The position numbers and the translations under genes were made by a program. Source: Stratiolaelaps scimitus (Eukaryota > Arthropoda > Arachnida > Mesostigmata > Laelapidae). From it: a stretch of 64,000 nt of DNA. The notes beneath the pieces were generated by a model. The model searched no databases. It was given only the letters and a program-made list of their open reading frames with translations, and was not told where the DNA came from. Location: the NCBI GenBank assembly GCA_019614645.1, contig JABWDB010000019.1, positions 480,501 through 544,500 of the forward strand, read 5' to 3'. This document shows positions 61,256-64,000 of this stretch, piece after piece (position 1 is the stretch's first letter; each line of letters opens with the position of its first letter).

Positions 61256-62688
61256 AGTCAAGAGAGGACACACGAGACGAAACTGACGCCGCGAAGAACA
61301 AGTCGACAGGGTTTCTAGTGCATTCAAAGTGAGCCAACTTCGAACTGAGCTATTGTTTGTTCGGCCGTGTAAAACAATACAAAAAAAACATACACCTACA
61401 CACTCACACAGAATACAACATGAAACATGAAGCTCGCTTTATTTACGGAAGTGCTATTTTGGAACGCTTTAGTTCTCATAGAACTAATAATAATAATAAT
61501 AAAGACGTGTCGCAATGCATTATACATATAATATAACACAAGACATTCACGCCATCATTAAATGCAATTATTTACAATACAAATTATTTCGACATATGTT
61601 GTGTACGTAATTGTTCGGACTGTGTCATAGTCAAATACTATCGCCGCATGTACCGAACTATATATATGTATATATATATATACATATGTAAAAGAGATGA
61701 TGGATTCGTAAAAACCACCACGATGCCTGAATCACTGAGCAGGCATCTCTGCAGAGACGTACGTCCACACAGATCTGCAGGATACAACAACGTCTGCCCA
61801 TCGCCGCATGCAGCTCATTTGCGTTTTGCGATATGTATTTTGGAAGACTCATACGGGCGAATATCGATTATGCGAGATATGGCGAATGAGTGCATAGTTA
61901 TTATAGTATTCATTGTTACGGCAACGGCGACGAACTGTGTTAAACACAATTATTACTACTATTATTGTGTTTCCGTTCGTGGTTAGGTAACACGGGGTGG
62001 TTATGATATGATTGTGTGGCCTCTCCTGTGCAACCAGCACGATGACTAGAAAAGACAAGGACTGCTTCTAGTTACAATTCCATTTTATGCTAAGGCAATC
62101 GTAACAATGATGAAGGTCGGAGGAAAAACAAGGAACACCTGTGAATTTAGATTTTGACATAAGAACCGCTCTCGGCGACGTTCCAGCTAAAATCGAACCT
62201 GTGTGGCTAGATGATGATGATTATTATTATTATTGACTAGGCCGCTGTGCAATCTCAGAAACGATTGCAGTTCATGCAAATCTAAGGAGGAATCAATAGT
62301 TTTAATATCATTAGCGATATTGTTTGCCTATGTATGTGTGTGTGTTTGTGTTTCTAACGACAGAAAGCGATTCATCGTGTCTATTCACTGATGGCATTTC
62401 GCTGACGGGAGGGGAAGTCCATTGATTCGACTCGATCCAACACTAGATTGTCGATATATCACAGCTGGGTGTGTGCGTTAATCAATCTAAGTTGATTGTG
62501 TTGCGGTTACCGGAGCCAAGACGCGTTCTAACTGGAAAACTAATGAGCTTCCATTTGTGCCCTAATCGATAACGGGATGACGGCATCGGACTCACGTGAT
62601 CAAACCACAGACCCAGACAGACACACGCTCATAGGGAGGCGCCAATTGTAACTGATACGATCGCAACATAATGGAATTTGATAAACTG
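61256..62688. other. Gene-free stretch
   Basis: No gene is supportable. It contains an AAT patch near 61484-61501, (TA)n near 61660-61682, ATT triplets near 62220-62235 and (GT)n near 62334-62350. Confidence 0.55.
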
Positions 62689-62692
62689 TATA

Positions 62693-62758
<66 letters not shown>

Positions 62759-62786
62759 ATATATATATATATATATATATATATAA
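62689..62786. repeat. Very long (TA)n array
   Basis: About 98 bases of TA with one TT slip and one C interruption. It is the second longest TA array in the window. Confidence 0.97.
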
Positions 62787-63556
62787 TGTATGTATAATAT
62801 TGGTAAGATGTACATATGTATATCATCCAAGTGGCACGAAGGCCCGCTCAGCATGACATATAGACAATGGCTTGAGTGCCTATGTGGCATGATACATAAA
62901 ACTGTTCACGGGGCGTACTATATCAACGATTGCATCGATCAGCTGCTCTTACCTCGTATCTGCCAAAGGCAAATCGTGGTCGAGGTTGGATGGGACGAAA
63001 TGGAACAAAAATAAAATGACGGCGTGTTGTTCGAGCTGCCACTGAGGCCTTGGCCCTGACCAAGGACCCAGGTAGGTTTTGACGTTTACATAGACGAGAA
63101 GACTACGTGTTAAAATCCACTCAAATGTTCACATGGCTTTTCGACCGTCTTACCTATCTTGCGTTGCTCTCAATGTTGTTCCGTTTCTAGGGGACTAATC
63201 GTTTCGATTAGGTAACTTTTAGACATTGCGCTCCTGGATCCTTCTTCAACGTGGTTTTTTACTAGGCAGAACACAGCCATGCAAATCGCTCGAGTGAACA
63301 TACAGTTGTGACGTAGCCACCTCGCGGGATAACAGAATAATAATTAAAAACAAGTTTCAATTATAGGTGACAATATAGGAAATATATATTGCATTTTCCT
63401 ATACATATATATATATATATAGGAAGATGCAACTAAGCGAAAAGGAACAGTACGGAATACAACGAGTTGCTGCCGTGGATATCAGCATTGTTGCCATTCG
63501 ACGGCTGTATTGATTGGAGAACGCTTAGCTAAGAAGAGTTCAACGAGGAGTTCAAC
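62787..63556. other. Gene-free stretch
   Basis: Unique sequence with a short (TA)n at 63405-63421 and, just before the hairpin, two copies of GAGTTCAACGA close together (about 63538-63558). No gene is supportable. Confidence 0.55.
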
Positions 63557-63661
63557 GAAAAATCGGTTCGATGCAACTACGATGTCAGGTATCGTTTAAG
63601 TAAAACATATTGTTTTACTTAAACGATACCTGACATCGTAGTTGCATCGAACCGATTTTTC
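63557..63661. repeat. Perfect 51-bp inverted repeat with 3-nt loop
   Basis: By direct comparison 63557-63607 is the exact reverse complement of 63611-63661, leaving only TAT as the loop. The arms are of ordinary complexity, not a simple repeat. A perfect stem this long is very unlikely by chance. It could be a recent template-switch or foldback event, a small-RNA hairpin precursor, or an assembly or library artefact. I see no transposon features such as a target-site duplication. Confidence 0.95.
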
Positions 63662-64000
63662 TTGCATGCACTGTGGTTCTCGTAATCAGGTGGACTCGAC
63701 TCCCCCTACATGTCCGCCTTGACCCTCCCGCTATTCAGAGCTTGACTGAACCCGAGCGTATTCGTATCGACACGCTTTCTGATACCTTCGCTAATTTTCG
63801 CAATCGAAATGCCGTCGTAATGAGAGGCCACGCCTTTGAGGTGCACAAGTTATAGCACGCTCGAGCAATGTTAGCATTATGCGCCGTCTGTGGCGTCAAC
63901 CTCGAGGCTGGAAGCGACTCTGATCCAATAGCTTCGAATAGCAGCGCACACAGTTCGTCTAGGAAATGGTGTCTTCGACACCATTATGATTATTGCTCCA
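63662..64000. other. Right edge, no confirmed gene
   Basis: A 60-codon plus-strand frame at 63673-63855 is of complex composition (it includes LTEPERIRIDTL) and ends in TAG. I recognise no family and cannot tell an exon from chance. Nothing else is visible up to the window edge. Confidence 0.35.

Noticed and set aside
61640..61690. Tyr-Ile repeat proteins at this and many other places
   Set aside because: They are direct translations of (TA)n microsatellites.

Overview
This window is eukaryotic nuclear DNA that contains almost no recognisable protein-coding sequence. It has no bacterial operons, no ribosome-binding-site pattern, no rRNA genes, no canonical tRNA gene and no CRISPR array. It is crowded with (TA)n, (CA)n, (AAT)n, (GTT)n and (CTG)n microsatellites. 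It also carries decayed non-LTR retrotransposon pieces of the Jockey/R1 type and several tRNA-derived SINE-like elements. This mix fits an animal, most likely an arthropod. A mite or other chelicerate is my guess from overall texture only, and I cannot confirm the taxon from sequence alone.

Layout. Positions 1-30100 are intergenic or intronic: simple repeats, low-complexity triplet tracts and short chance open frames. Positions 30100-32880 form a small retroposon cluster: two head-to-tail tRNA-derived SINE-like units on the minus strand, a 104-bp block between them that recurs exactly about 2.56 kb away, and a 149-bp poly(A)-tailed insert flanked by 14-15-bp direct repeats. Around 44130-44775 there is a weak candidate for the last two exons of a minus-strand gene, with a nearby AATAAA. 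Positions 45256-45890 hold a frame-broken reverse transcriptase fragment with the YADD catalytic motif, bracketed by a 22-bp near-perfect inverted repeat. Positions 56460-57545 hold the C-terminal end of a second non-LTR element, with its CCHC motif and a hairpin in the 3' UTR, also on the minus strand. A further SINE with a (TTACC)3 tail lies at about 61100-61255. Very long TA arrays sit at 58436-58561 and 62689-62786. A perfect 51-bp inverted repeat with a 3-nt loop lies at 63557-63661.

The functional story is therefore one of retroposition rather than of interacting genes. LINE fragments, SINEs and a poly(A)-tailed insert with target-site duplications all point to active or past LINE machinery in this genome. 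I found no convincing new multi-gene system. The most unusual structures are the perfect hairpin near the right edge, the retroposon cluster at 30.1-32.9 kb, and the inverted repeat around the reverse transcriptase fragment. Any host gene calls here would need transcript or homology evidence.
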